In this document: piece after piece, positions 14,585 through 23,065 of the stretch
How positions within the stretch are numbered: position 1 is the stretch's first letter
How the letters are laid out: every line of letters starts with the position of its first letter
NCBI GenBank assembly: GCA_002508635.1
Contig: DACO01000050.1
Location: 1-24,111, forward strand
Direction of reading: 5' to 3'
Length of the DNA: 24,111 nucleotides
From: Methanolobus sp. UBA118
Lineage (GTDB): Archaea; Halobacteriota; Methanosarcinia; Methanosarcinales; Methanosarcinaceae
Position numbers and translations under genes: made by a program
Notes under the pieces: model-generated
The model's database searches: none
What the model saw: only the letters and a program-made list of their open reading frames with translations
What the model was told of the DNA's origin: nothing

Positions 14585-16069
14585 ATGAGCGATATTTTAC
14601 GCAGGGGACGCCTGTCTTCAACTCCAGATGAAGATATATTGAACTTCACTTCATCCATGTCAGCTGATAAATGGATCTTCGAGGCAGATATACTCGTGGA
14701 CCTGGCACATACGGTAATGCTGAAGGAACAGGGAATCATCCGGGAAGAGGATTGCAGCAGGATCCTGCAGGGTCTTCTAAGGATCAGGGAAGAGGGAATC
14801 GAAAAACTTGACCACTCCTATGAGGATATACACATTTCGCTTGAATCAAGACTCATCGATATGGTTGGTGAGGATGTCGGAGGCAGGATGCACTCCGGCC
14901 GCTCCCGTAACGATGAGGTTGTTACCTGTATCAGGATACGCCTGCGGGATGAACTGATCTCTCTTATGGAAGAACTGACAGAGCTTCGGAAAAACCTGCT
15001 TGCAAGGGCTTCGGAGAACAGGGATACTCTGATGCCTGGTTTCACTCACCTGCAGCACGCACAACCAACAACATTCGCTCACCATATGCTTGCACACTCC
15101 GGTGCACTGGCAAGGGATACTCAACGCCTGATAGATGCTTTTTCCAGGGTGAATGAATGTCCTCTTGGAGCTGCTGCCTTTGCTTCCACGGGTTTTGATC
15201 TTGACAGGGAAAGGACCCGGTCTCTGCTTGGGTTTGAAGGTATGATGGAAAACTCCATGGATGCGGTTAGCAGCCGTGATTTCATGATCGAGTCCGCGTC
15301 AGTGCTTGTGAATATCATGGTGAACTTAAGCAAGATGGCAGAGGAGCTTATCGTCTGGTCAAGCTCGGAATTTAATTTTGTAGAGCTTCATGACAGCTAT
15401 TCATCCACATCTTCCATCATGCCCCAGAAAAAGAACCCTGACACCGCCGAGCTTATTCGTGGCAAATCAGGTACGGTAATTGGTTCTCTCATGGGATTGA
15501 TCTCCATATGCAAGGCACTTCCCTTAAGTTATAATCGGGATCTGCAGGAAGCCACACCTAACCTCTGGCGTGCTGTTGAAACAACAAGGGGTGCCGTCAG
15601 GGTGATGGCAGGCATCTTTGATACGATAAAGATAAATACTGACTCTATGGCTTTGCAGTCAGTTATGGGTTTTACCACCGCAACAGAGCTTGCCGATACG
15701 ATGGTCAGGGCTGCGGGTATTCCCTTCAGGACAGCCCACCAGATCGTGGGAGTACTGGCACGCGGAAACGGAGACCCGACGCTGGAGGATATTGATTCAG
15801 TGGCCATGGATGTACTTGGTGAAAAGCTGAGTGATCGGGGAATGAGCCAGGAAATGCTGAAAGAGGCACTTGACCCCCTGTCCAATATCCGCAAGCGCAA
15901 TATCACAGGCGGTCCTTCACCTGATGAAACTGACAGAGCTATAAGGGCTCGCTCCAGTGAGCTGGAAACTGAAATCTCCTCAATAGCGGAAATGAACAAA
16001 GGCATTGAGGATTCGTTGAAGATCCTTCTCGAGACGGTAGAAAGCTGTATTGAGGACGGTTCAGAGTAA
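14585..16069 (+). CDS. argH: Argininosuccinate lyase
   Basis: Splits argininosuccinate into arginine and fumarate, the last step of arginine synthesis; cytosolic homotetramer. The 494-residue product has the ASL N-terminus (DILRRGRLSSTPDEDILNFTSSM), the HMHSGRSRNDE-type segment GRMHSGRSRNDEVVT, HLQHAQPTTFAHH from residue 155, and the signature SSTSSIMPQKKNPDTAEL holding the catalytic serine loop. Length is slightly above the usual 460-470 because of a longer C-terminal helix region. A GAGGAT ribosome site lies five bases before the ATG, and an AT-rich promoter (14551-14570) precedes it. gatD follows 47 bases downstream, so read-through into gatD and aspS is plausible. It is one of the cell's fumarate sources, relevant to the fumarase-FrdAB operon on the other strand. 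Confidence 0.97.
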   Translation: MSDILRRGRLSSTPDEDILNFTSSMSADKWIFEADILVDLAHTVMLKEQGIIREEDCSRILQGLLRIREEGIEKLDHSYEDIHISLESRLIDMVGEDVGGRMHSGRSRNDEVVTCIRIRLRDELISLMEELTELRKNLLARASENRDTLMPGFTHLQHAQPTTFAHHMLAHSGALARDTQRLIDAFSRVNECPLGAAAFASTGFDLDRERTRSLLGFEGMMENSMDAVSSRDFMIESASVLVNIMVNLSKMAEELIVWSSSEFNFVELHDSYSSTSSIMPQKKNPDTAELIRGKSGTVIGSLMGLISICKALPLSYNRDLQEATPNLWRAVETTRGAVRVMAGIFDTIKINTDSMALQSVMGFTTATELADTMVRAAGIPFRTAHQIVGVLARGNGDPTLEDIDSVAMDVLGEKLSDRGMSQEMLKEALDPLSNIRKRNITGGPSPDETDRAIRARSSELETEISSIAEMNKGIEDSLKILLETVESCIEDGSE

Positions 16070-16116
16070 CTCTGATTAATACTTATCTATTACGATATAT
16101 TTAACAAGGGATTATC

Positions 16117-17394
16117 ATGGAATTTGAAGAAGGCGACAGGGTAAAGATCGAAAAGGATGGTGTGGAATACGAAGGCATCGTCATGCCGAGCACCACAAAG
16201 CACATTGTCATTAAGATGAACAGCGGATACAATGCGGGAATCGACCCTGAGAATGCCACTGTTACGGTTATGGAGAAAAAGACACCAAAGGACACACTGC
16301 TTCCTCCAAGAAGCCCTGATATTAAAGTTAAAGAGAAAGCTTCCCTGCCAAAGGTCTCGATCCTTTCCACAGGCGGTACTATCGCGAGTAAGATCGATTA
16401 CAGGACAGGTGCAGTGACAGCCAGTTTCTCGGCAGACGATATCCTGGAAGCTATCCCTGAACTGAAGGAAATTGCAGATTTCAGCGGCCGTGCAATCTAT
16501 AATATACTCTCTGAGAACATGAAGGCCGACTACTGGCAGGCGCTGGCAAAGGCGATAGCTGAGGAGATCGAGAAAGGTGCCGACGGTATAATCGTAGCCC
16601 ATGGTACTGACACCATGATGTACTCTGCTGCGGCTCTGTCTTTTATGGTAGAAACTCCTGTGCCCATAGTTTTTGTGGGTTCACAGCGCAGTGCCGACAG
16701 ACCGAGCAGTGACAATGCTGTGAACGCCATATGTGCTGCTGTTGTTGCTACCAGTGATATTGCAGAGGTCACTGTTGTTATGCACGAAGGCGAATCCGAT
16801 GGACGATGTGCAGTTCACCGCGGAACCAAGGTCAGGAAAATGCACACATCCAGAAGGGATGCTTTCCAATCCGTCAATGCAGATCCGATAGCCTATGTGG
16901 ATTATAGCAGCCGTAAGCTGGATACTACGACCGGTTACATCAAAAAAGGTGAAAAAGAGCTCAGACTGAACGACTCCCTTGAACCAAAATGCGCACTTGT
17001 GAAGTTCACTCCCGGCGCAAGCCCTGATATTCTTTCCTGCTTCATTGATGCAGGCTATAAGGGACTGGTAGTGGAAGGTACCGGACTCGGTCATGTTTCC
17101 ACTGAGTGGATCCCACAGATCGAGAGGGCTGTCAGTTCTGGTATTCCTGTTGTGGTAACATCCCAGTGTCTTTATGGCAGAGTATGTGACAGGGTTTACG
17201 ATACCGGCAGGGACATACTCAAAGCAGGCGCAATCGAGGGTGAGGATATGCTTCCCGAGGTCGCACTTGTGAAGCTTATGTGGGCTCTGGGTCAGTCCGA
17301 TGATACGGACAATGTTTCAGATATCATGAAAAAGGACACCGTGGGCGAGATATCGGAAAGAAGTACTGTTGCAGCCTGTGAATGCCATGAATAA
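16117..17394 (+). CDS. gatD: Glutamyl-tRNA(Gln) amidotransferase subunit D
   Basis: Asparaginase-like subunit of the archaea-specific GatDE enzyme: it frees ammonia from glutamine or asparagine for GatE, which converts Glu-tRNA(Gln) to Gln-tRNA(Gln). The 425 residues comprise an N-terminal small beta-barrel (FEEGDRVKIEKDGVEYEGIVMP, about 1-55), a linker, and the amidohydrolase domain starting KVSILSTGGTIASKIDYRTG with the TGGT nucleophile motif (T85-T88), a second motif VAHGTDTMMYSA, and the HRGTKVRKMHTSRRDAF lysine region. Length matches the family. A good AGGGAT ribosome site precedes the ATG. gatE is not in the window. The next gene, aspS, also belongs to indirect aminoacylation. Confidence 0.96.
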   Translation: MEFEEGDRVKIEKDGVEYEGIVMPSTTKHIVIKMNSGYNAGIDPENATVTVMEKKTPKDTLLPPRSPDIKVKEKASLPKVSILSTGGTIASKIDYRTGAVTASFSADDILEAIPELKEIADFSGRAIYNILSENMKADYWQALAKAIAEEIEKGADGIIVAHGTDTMMYSAAALSFMVETPVPIVFVGSQRSADRPSSDNAVNAICAAVVATSDIAEVTVVMHEGESDGRCAVHRGTKVRKMHTSRRDAFQSVNADPIAYVDYSSRKLDTTTGYIKKGEKELRLNDSLEPKCALVKFTPGASPDILSCFIDAGYKGLVVEGTGLGHVSTEWIPQIERAVSSGIPVVVTSQCLYGRVCDRVYDTGRDILKAGAIEGEDMLPEVALVKLMWALGQSDDTDNVSDIMKKDTVGEISERSTVAACECHE

Positions 17395-17480
17395 TTAGGT
17401 TTATAATAAAGTAGCAAGTATTGGTGCCAGAGTTGTACAAATTTAAAATTTAACATCACTCTTACAAATCAGGTGATTTA

Positions 17481-18812
17481 ATGTCATTAGCAGATCTTAG
17501 GACACATTATGCATCAGAGATCAAACCCGAAGAGCTGGGCGATGAAAAAGTAAGCGTCGCAGGCTGGGTACATGAGGTCCGTGACCTCGGAGGAATTTGT
17601 TTTGTTGTGATCAGGGACCGTACAGGAAGATCCCAGGTCACACTGGTGAAAAAGAAGACAGACCCGGAACTTCTTGACAGGGCAAGAAAGCTTGTCAGGG
17701 AATCCGTTGTATCCGTAACAGGAAGTGTCAAGCCGGAAGGCAAAGCACCGAATGGTTACGAAGTAATTCCGGATGAGATCACACTTCTCAACGAAGCAGA
17801 GTCTCCACTTCCAATGGACACAACAGGAAAAGTTGAAGCAGAACTTGACACACGTCTGGATTCAAGGTTTATCGACCTCAGAAGGGAGAAGACCACAGCT
17901 ATCTTCAGGATAAGGCATGAAGTGCTCAGGGCTGTCAGGGATTTCCTTACGGATAACGGATTTATCGAGACATCCAGCCCGAAGGTAGTCGCAACGGCAA
18001 CAGAAGGCGGAACCTCCCTTTTCCCGATCACATATTTCGACAGGGAAGCTTTCCTGAATCAGAGTCCTCAGCTCTTCAAACAGATACTTATGTCCGGTGG
18101 TATGGACAGGGTATTTGAGATCGGCCCAATCTTCAGGGCAGAGGAGCACGACACCCGCAGACACCTTAACGAAGCAACTTCCATCGATATCGAGGCAAGT
18201 TTCTGTGACCACTTCGATGTAATGGAAGTGCTTGAGAACATGGTTGCATACATCTACGAACAGGTGATCGAGAATGCTTCCGATTCACTTGAGGTTCTCG
18301 GTGTAGAGCTGAAGGTCCCGAAGGTTCCGTTCAAGAGAGTCACCTACGATGAGGCGATCGAGATCGTCAATGCCAACACAGATGAGATGCTCAACTGGGG
18401 AGATGACCTTGGAACCTCTTCAGAGCATGCAATTGGTGAGTATGTTTTCAAGGAAACAGGTGAATCACACTACTTCATCATTGACTGGCCGACAGAGATC
18501 AAGCCATTCTATGCAATGCCATACGAAGACAACCCGGTCCTTTCCAAGGGATTCGATATGATGCACAGGACAATGGAACTCTCATCAGGTGCACAGCGTA
18601 TCCACATACCTGAGCTTCTGATCGAGAGGATCGAGTCACAGGGACTTGACCCCGAAGGTTTCGAGTTCTATCTCAAGGCTTTCAGATATGGTATGCCACC
18701 TCATGCAGGATGGGGTATCGGTTGTGAAAGGCTTGTCATGACCATGCTTGGTACTGAAAATATTCGTGATGTCGTACTCTTCCCAAGAGACAGGCGCAGA
18801 CTTTCTCCATAA
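17481..18812 (+). CDS. aspS: Aspartyl-tRNA synthetase, predicted non-discriminating (Asp/Asn)
   Basis: Class IIb synthetase of 443 residues, archaeal/eukaryal type without the bacterial GAD insert. The OB-fold anticodon domain (VAGWVHEVRDLGG) comes first, then the catalytic core with motif 2 FRAEEHDTRRHLNEATSIDIE and motif 3 GWGIGCERLVMTMLG, ending in FPRDRRRLSP. By alignment from memory with Thermococcus AspRS, H31 replaces the discriminating Trp and P90 replaces the discriminating Lys; His and Pro at these sites mark archaeal enzymes that charge both tRNA(Asp) and tRNA(Asn). Asp-tRNA(Asn) would then need GatCAB. The strong AGGTGAT ribosome site and an AT-rich TATA-like stretch (17439-17454) suggest its own promoter in addition to read-through from gatD. 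rpiA follows after 22 bases. Confidence 0.97.
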   Translation: MSLADLRTHYASEIKPEELGDEKVSVAGWVHEVRDLGGICFVVIRDRTGRSQVTLVKKKTDPELLDRARKLVRESVVSVTGSVKPEGKAPNGYEVIPDEITLLNEAESPLPMDTTGKVEAELDTRLDSRFIDLRREKTTAIFRIRHEVLRAVRDFLTDNGFIETSSPKVVATATEGGTSLFPITYFDREAFLNQSPQLFKQILMSGGMDRVFEIGPIFRAEEHDTRRHLNEATSIDIEASFCDHFDVMEVLENMVAYIYEQVIENASDSLEVLGVELKVPKVPFKRVTYDEAIEIVNANTDEMLNWGDDLGTSSEHAIGEYVFKETGESHYFIIDWPTEIKPFYAMPYEDNPVLSKGFDMMHRTMELSSGAQRIHIPELLIERIESQGLDPEGFEFYLKAFRYGMPPHAGWGIGCERLVMTMLGTENIRDVVLFPRDRRRLSP

Positions 18813-18834
18813 TGAAACAACAGGTTGAATTCTG

Positions 18835-19527
18835 ATGAAAGAAAGGAACCCAAGCGGGGAAAGCCCTGAAAAGAAAGCTGCAGGGATTGCAGCTGCCGAG
18901 CTTGTGCAGGATGGTATGGTGGTCGGTCTTGGTACCGGCTCAACTACCGCTTACACAATAGCCGAACTGGGAAGGCGTGTTGATGAAGGTCTTGACATCA
19001 TTGCAGTTGTAACATCATACCAGTCAGAGATGCTTGCCATAGAGGCCGGCATTACCCTGACAAGTCTGGCCGAACATCCGGAACTGGATATTGCCATAGA
19101 CGGAGCCGATCAGATCAACTCGGCCCTGAACGTGATCAAAGGAGGAGGGGCTGCACACACCCGTGAGAAGGTGGTGTCCCGTTCTGCCGAGCGCTTTGTA
19201 ATAGTTGCCGATGAATCAAAATACAGCGAGCAACTGGACCATTACGTACCACTGGAAGTACTTCCCTATGCAAAGGAACTTGTTTCAAAGCATGTAAGAA
19301 AGCTTGGCGGGAAGCCGGTACTGCGTCTTGCATCAAAAAAAGATGGTCCGGTAATATCCGATAATGGTAATTTCATTATTGACGCGAGTTTTGGTGTAAT
19401 TGAGAACCCTGTGGTCACATCTGCTCTTCTTTCACAGGCTGCCGGTATCGTCGAACATGGTATATTCACCAATGTCGATGAGGTCTATATCGGTAAAAAG
19501 GACGGTTCGGTCCAGAAAATGACTTAA
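18835..19527 (+). CDS. rpiA: Ribose-5-phosphate isomerase A
   Basis: Interconverts ribose 5-phosphate and ribulose 5-phosphate, supplying nucleotide synthesis (in methanogens, with the ribulose-monophosphate-type pentose routes). The 230 residues show MVVGLGTGSTTAYTIAELG (phosphate loop, about 28-46), the catalytic-acid region LDIAIDGADQINSALNVIKGGG, AAHTREKVV, and the C-terminal INP-like segment around FTNVDEVYIGKKDG. Length is typical for RpiA. An AGGTTG ribosome site lies eight bases before the ATG, and the 22-base gap to aspS implies co-transcription. A symmetric hairpin right after its stop probably ends transcription. Confidence 0.96.
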   Translation: MKERNPSGESPEKKAAGIAAAELVQDGMVVGLGTGSTTAYTIAELGRRVDEGLDIIAVVTSYQSEMLAIEAGITLTSLAEHPELDIAIDGADQINSALNVIKGGGAAHTREKVVSRSAERFVIVADESKYSEQLDHYVPLEVLPYAKELVSKHVRKLGGKPVLRLASKKDGPVISDNGNFIIDASFGVIENPVVTSALLSQAAGIVEHGIFTNVDEVYIGKKDGSVQKMT

Positions 19528-19529
19528 GA

Positions 19530-19549
19530 TCCTGATCTTCTGATCAGGA
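19530..19549. terminator. Bidirectional hairpin between convergent rpiA and the PhoU/TrkA_C gene
   Basis: TCCTGATC and GATCAGGA form a perfect 8-base stem with a TTCT loop. It begins two bases after the rpiA stop and overlaps the stop codon of the minus-strand gene, so one compact element can end both transcripts. Confidence 0.6.
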
Positions 19550-20767
19550 ACCTTCTTTATCTTCATCTTCTGATTCAAAAGGACAGGCACACATTTCAAA
19601 AAAGGCATCTTCTCCCATTCTGGAACCCCTTGCTATGAGTAGGTCTCCTCCCTGGATTACGGTTCTTTTGTTGGGCCGGTATACCCATTTATCATCTCTT
19701 TTGATCGCCATTATGTGCACACCTGTCTCAGTTTCCAGTTTCAGGTGACCGAATGTCTTTCCTACGATGGGTGAACATTGCTGGACCATGAGTTTTGTAA
19801 TTACCTCATCGGACTGCCTGACAGCCAGCGTGATAACAGGGTGTAGCTCGATATCCCTGAGGACAGTATCGGCAATTGTATATGCTGCATCCGAAACCGC
19901 CTCGGCTGCATTGGCAAGATGGAGCAGACCTCTGAGCTGGTTCACATCGGGCACATGTTTTGCAGTTTCAAGCACCCAGTGCTGAAGCTCATATTTCATA
20001 GTATCCATTTCAGCTTCAAGTGCCTTTACTTCATATGCTATATCCTCGTTGTCGAACAGAAGTGCAGAGTATGCAAGTCCCACTGATAGTTCTCCCATGT
20101 TCTTCATTTCGACAATGATATCTACGGCTCTTTCAAGGTCAATGAGGAAACGCTCATGAGGTACTTCTCTTGGGACATACTTGCGTGCTGTCACAAGCTC
20201 CATGAAGATCGGAACACCTTCGTCATGCCCGCGTGCAAAGAGCACGTCGTCCGGACGTATCCTGGATGCATGATTCGGGTTGTAGATCCACTCATTGTTC
20301 CGGCGTATGGCGATGATCCACATCCCTGTCTCGGTATCCAGTTCAATGTCACCAAGCGTGCGCCCTGCTATTGGTGAATCTTCACTTACGGTTGCCCTTG
20401 TGATAGTCTCTTCTGCCTCTCTCATAGCCAGCTTGAGTTCCGTGGGTATACCCATGTCCATGAGTACTATCTTCGCAATATCTCCTGCTGCATTGGATAT
20501 ATTTTCGGATGCACGGGCAACCTGCAACACACCGGACATCTCTTCAGCCTCGTCGACACGCCTTGCGCTCATCATAGCAGCTATTTTCATATGATAGTCA
20601 AGGGTATCCATTTTTTCTTCAAGGTTTATTACCTCTTCAGCAATGTCCTCATCATCGTAGATCATTGCAGAGTATGCAAGATCTATCATGAGTTCTGATG
20701 TATCCTTGGTTGCTATCAGGAGGTCTTTGAGATTGTGCGGAACGTACTTTATTTCCTTGGGGGTCAT
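19544..20767 (-). CDS. Duplicated PhoU-TrkA_C regulatory protein of the MgtE-type transporter
   Basis: Soluble protein of 407 residues made of two near-repeats. Each repeat is a PhoU-like helical bundle (about 10-120 and 205-315) with the LAYSAxxxDxEDIAxEVxxLExxMDT pattern, followed by a TrkA_C domain (about 128-198: SPIAGRTLGDIELDTETGM; and 325-392: SPIVGKTFGHLKLETETGV). TrkA_C domains bind small ligands such as nucleotides and gate ion transporters; PhoU bundles often bind metal clusters. It is the last gene of an operon behind two MgtE halves, 53 bases downstream, so it most likely gates that transporter in response to a nucleotide or cation. The acidic tail (FESEDEDKEGS) and CAC pair at the end are notable. 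The ATG at 20767 has a GGT-AGA ribosome site. Confidence 0.92.
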   Translation of the reverse strand: MTPKEIKYVPHNLKDLLIATKDTSELMIDLAYSAMIYDDEDIAEEVINLEEKMDTLDYHMKIAAMMSARRVDEAEEMSGVLQVARASENISNAAGDIAKIVLMDMGIPTELKLAMREAEETITRATVSEDSPIAGRTLGDIELDTETGMWIIAIRRNNEWIYNPNHASRIRPDDVLFARGHDEGVPIFMELVTARKYVPREVPHERFLIDLERAVDIIVEMKNMGELSVGLAYSALLFDNEDIAYEVKALEAEMDTMKYELQHWVLETAKHVPDVNQLRGLLHLANAAEAVSDAAYTIADTVLRDIELHPVITLAVRQSDEVITKLMVQQCSPIVGKTFGHLKLETETGVHIMAIKRDDKWVYRPNKRTVIQGGDLLIARGSRMGEDAFFEMCACPFESEDEDKEGS

Positions 20768-20820
20768 GATCTTTCTACCAGTTTATCCTTTCATGTTTTT
20801 TATTTCTTTTTAATTCTGTT

Positions 20821-21378
20821 CTAGATGATATTCAACAAATTCATAGTTACAAATATTCCAATCACACCGATTAGGTCTCCGAGTGTTGCTATGATGGGAA
20901 TTACAGTATCATCAGGGTCCACTCCGAAACGATGTGAGGCAAATGCGATTATAAGGGTGGCTGAATAGACAGCCAGAAGCTCGAAGATGCCTGACAAAAG
21001 GCATAGTGCCATAAGAGTTTCAAACGCCATCTCCATGTCAAGTACTAGGCCGGTGATCCACACCACCACGCCTAGAAAGGTAAAGGCGCACATACCCACG
21101 ATAAAAGCCGACAGCACGCTGTTACGAACGACCGGGTTGCGATAGATGTTTCCACCAAGACCCATGTGAAGGGCTGATGAGAGGCGTGCACCAAGCATAC
21201 TTCCGGTATCCCCTCCGATCTTGATCAGTGCGGGGATGAGAATGAGGATGATAGGCATGGAAACAAGGTTCTCAAGCTCTACGTTGAGTATCTGTCCTGT
21301 CAGTATCCCTATCACTGAAGTGAAAAGGATTATCGGAAAACTCCTTCCCACGATTCCGCGCACGGTGTAGTAGGTCAT
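20821..21378 (-). CDS. MgtE/SLC41-type divalent cation transporter, second half
   Basis: Membrane protein of 185 residues equal to one MgtE integral domain, with about five helices (roughly 13-30, 38-55, 78-100, 108-140, 160-182). The family stretch GARLSSALHMGLGGNIYRNP (with its GGDTGSM lead) and the C-terminal DPDDTVIPIIATLGDLIGV, with the acidic residue that lines the ion path in MgtE, are present. The bacterial N and CBS sensor domains are missing; regulation is presumably by the PhoU-TrkA_C protein encoded next. Its ATG overlaps the stop of the first half (ATGA, 21375-21378), so the two halves are made together and probably form a heteromer. Magnesium is the likely ion by family, not shown by sequence. 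Confidence 0.9.
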   Translation of the reverse strand: MTYYTVRGIVGRSFPIILFTSVIGILTGQILNVELENLVSMPIILILIPALIKIGGDTGSMLGARLSSALHMGLGGNIYRNPVVRNSVLSAFIVGMCAFTFLGVVVWITGLVLDMEMAFETLMALCLLSGIFELLAVYSATLIIAFASHRFGVDPDDTVIPIIATLGDLIGVIGIFVTMNLLNII

Positions 21379-21998
21379 AGTAAGAGCACCACCCTTGCGG
21401 AAAGGAAGATCATTATCATTGAAACGATATCTCCGACAGTTGCGATGGCAGGTGTGACAACATTGTCAGGATCAAAACCGAAACGGAACATACCAAGAGC
21501 AAGGAAAACTGCTACTACTGAGAGTATCAGACCGGATGAAACACCTGCAAGAACAGCTATAAGTGTCAGCGTGAGGGGGCCTGCACTCTGCATTCCCAGT
21601 GCCACTGTGATAAAATGCCCCAGCAGGCCTAGTATAAACGACATTAAGGCACTGAGCAAAAGTGATCCGTTAACATTGTTCATCAGCTCCGGGTTCCTTT
21701 CTATTTTGGTTATAAGTCCCATATGAATGGCACTACCAAGCCTGGATCCCAGGGTGGATGAGATATTTCCACGCATTCCCAGCACTGCAGGAGCTATGAC
21801 AATGAGTCCCGGTATCATCTGCAATTCATCTGTCATTCCCGAGAGAACGATGCCTGATGCAACACCTCCAAATGTTGCTACCAGTTGAAAGGGCAGAGCC
21901 TCACCTACGATTGACCTGATGCTTGCATAATCTCCGAGATAGGCTTCTGCAAACTCGTCTTCCTCATCATCTTCCTGGTAATGAGTATCGTGAGGCAT
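21375..21998 (-). CDS. MgtE/SLC41-type divalent cation transporter, first half
   Basis: First gene of the operon; 207 residues with an acidic cytosolic N-terminus (MPHDTHYQEDDEEDEF) and one MgtE membrane domain of about five helices. Shared landmarks with its partner: GSRLGSAIHMGLITKIERNPEL in the middle and FGFDPDNVVTPAIATVGDIVS at the end. The two halves are clearly paralogous and correspond to the two tandem domains of the eukaryotic SLC41 transporters. AAGGGGC stands four bases before the ATG, and an AT-rich TATA-like stretch (22021-22036) lies just upstream, implying a very short leader. Transported ion is inferred to be Mg2+ or a similar divalent cation. Confidence 0.9.
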   Translation of the reverse strand: MPHDTHYQEDDEEDEFAEAYLGDYASIRSIVGEALPFQLVATFGGVASGIVLSGMTDELQMIPGLIVIAPAVLGMRGNISSTLGSRLGSAIHMGLITKIERNPELMNNVNGSLLLSALMSFILGLLGHFITVALGMQSAGPLTLTLIAVLAGVSSGLILSVVAVFLALGMFRFGFDPDNVVTPAIATVGDIVSMIMIFLSARVVLLL

Positions 21999-22121
21999 AT
22001 GCCCCTTATTTCGCTTTTTTATTATTTAAATAGGTATTACCAATCCTATGACACTAGTTTTATAAGTTTTACCAGATAAGTAACAGCAAACGATGTTAAC
22101 TAAATAGAGGAAGCGAGACAA

Positions 22122-22424
22122 ATGTTAAAACATGTTGTTATGTGGAAGCTAAAGTCCGGTGCCGAAGGCAGGACAAAGCAGGAGAACGCCAAACTCATGA
22201 AAGAAAAGCTTGAAAACCTCCAAGAAATGATATCTGAAATAGAGATTATCGAGGTAGGTATCAATATCAATCAGTCAGATGCTGCTTTCGATGTCACCCT
22301 GTACTCGGAATTCAGGGATGAGGAAGCACTTGTCTCCTACCAGAAGCATCCTGAACATGTCAGGGTCGCCGATTTTGTTGGCAAAATAGTAAATGAAAGG
22401 GCAGTTGTGGATTATATTGTTTGA
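22122..22424 (+). CDS. Dabb-family (stress-responsive alpha/beta barrel) protein
   Basis: One-domain protein of 100 residues with a ferredoxin-like alpha/beta fold that forms dimeric barrels. The family pattern is clear: MLKHVVMWKLK at the start with the conserved His, a helix ENAKLMKEKLENL, a middle strand IIEVGININQSDAAFDVTLYSEF, and the end motif LVSYQKHPEHVRVADFVGKIV. Members are linked to stress in plants and to polyketide cyclisation in some fungi; most prokaryotic ones are uncharacterised. GAGG lies eleven bases ahead of the ATG, and TTTATAAG (about 22055) could be its TATA box. The next gene starts within 40 bases, so the two are probably co-transcribed. Confidence 0.88.
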   Translation: MLKHVVMWKLKSGAEGRTKQENAKLMKEKLENLQEMISEIEIIEVGININQSDAAFDVTLYSEFRDEEALVSYQKHPEHVRVADFVGKIVNERAVVDYIV

Positions 22425-22462
22425 AAAGAGCTTTCTTATTATCTTACCCATGTGGCACTAAA

Positions 22463-23065
22463 ATGAAGATTTCAGTCATACTTGGACATCCATATGACAA
22501 AAGCTTTAACCATGCCATTGCTGATGTGACTGTATCCACTCTAAAAGAGAGCGGACATGAAGTCAGCTTCCATGACCTGTGTGCAGAAGGTTTTGACCCG
22601 ATCCTCATGGGCGAAGAGCTTGTGTCGGACAGGTCGGATGATGAACTGGTCCAAATCCACTGGAATGAAATAAAAGAAGCCGACGGCATAATCATCATTC
22701 ATCCCAACTGGTGGGGTCAGCCACCGGCTATACTCAAGGGATGGGTTGACAGGGTACTGCGGGAAAATGTGGCGTACAGGTTCCCAGAGTATGATGATGG
22801 CTCAGGTCTTCCAATCGGTCTTTTGAAGGCAAGGACCGCCCTGGTTTTCAATACTTCAAACACTCCTGAGGAAAGAGAAAATACTGTTTTCGGTGACCCA
22901 CTGGAAAGAATATGGAAGGACTGTATCTTTGACTTCTGCGGTGTGAGTAATTTTCATCGCAGGATGTTCAGGACCATAGCCGGTAGCACGCCTGAGCAGA
23001 GACAGGCATGGCTTGATGAAGCTAGGGATATGGTCTGTGAACACTTTCCCGGCAAAGACCGGTGA
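22463..23065 (+). CDS. Flavodoxin-fold NAD(P)H oxidoreductase (MdaB/KefF/NQO-like)
   Basis: FMN/FAD reductase of 200 residues in the NQO1/MdaB/KefF superfamily, expected to make two-electron reductions of quinones or similar compounds. MKISVILGHPYDKSFNHAI is the phosphate-binding loop, IIIIHPNWWGQPPAILKGWVDRVL the flavin-contact loop typical of this family, and LVFNTSNTPEERE follows as the next loop. A TTG 14 codons upstream overlaps the Dabb stop, but those residues (AFLLSYPCGTK) do not look like the family, so I chose the ATG at 22463 where the fold begins. Only a weak ribosome site is visible. Its stop abuts the stop of the next, convergent gene with no spacer (TGATCA). Confidence 0.88.
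   Translation: MKISVILGHPYDKSFNHAIADVTVSTLKESGHEVSFHDLCAEGFDPILMGEELVSDRSDDELVQIHWNEIKEADGIIIIHPNWWGQPPAILKGWVDRVLRENVAYRFPEYDDGSGLPIGLLKARTALVFNTSNTPEERENTVFGDPLERIWKDCIFDFCGVSNFHRRMFRTIAGSTPEQRQAWLDEARDMVCEHFPGKDR

Noticed and set aside
15529..16005. 158-codon minus-strand ORF inside argH
   Set aside because: Antisense shadow of argH; Ser/Ile-rich low-complexity translation typical of reading the opposite strand.
16090..16602. 170-codon minus-strand ORF over the gatD start
   Set aside because: Antisense to the well-supported gatD N-terminus, with no start signal or family resemblance.
16117..18812. A riboswitch or T-box-like leader for gatD/aspS
   Set aside because: The 47- and 86-base gaps hold only AT-rich promoter-like sequence and Shine-Dalgarno sites; no structured element is visible.
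22421..22462. TTG start adding 14 residues to the flavodoxin-fold oxidoreductase
   Set aside because: The added residues do not match the fold, which begins at MKISVILGHP, and the TTG overlaps the preceding stop codon.
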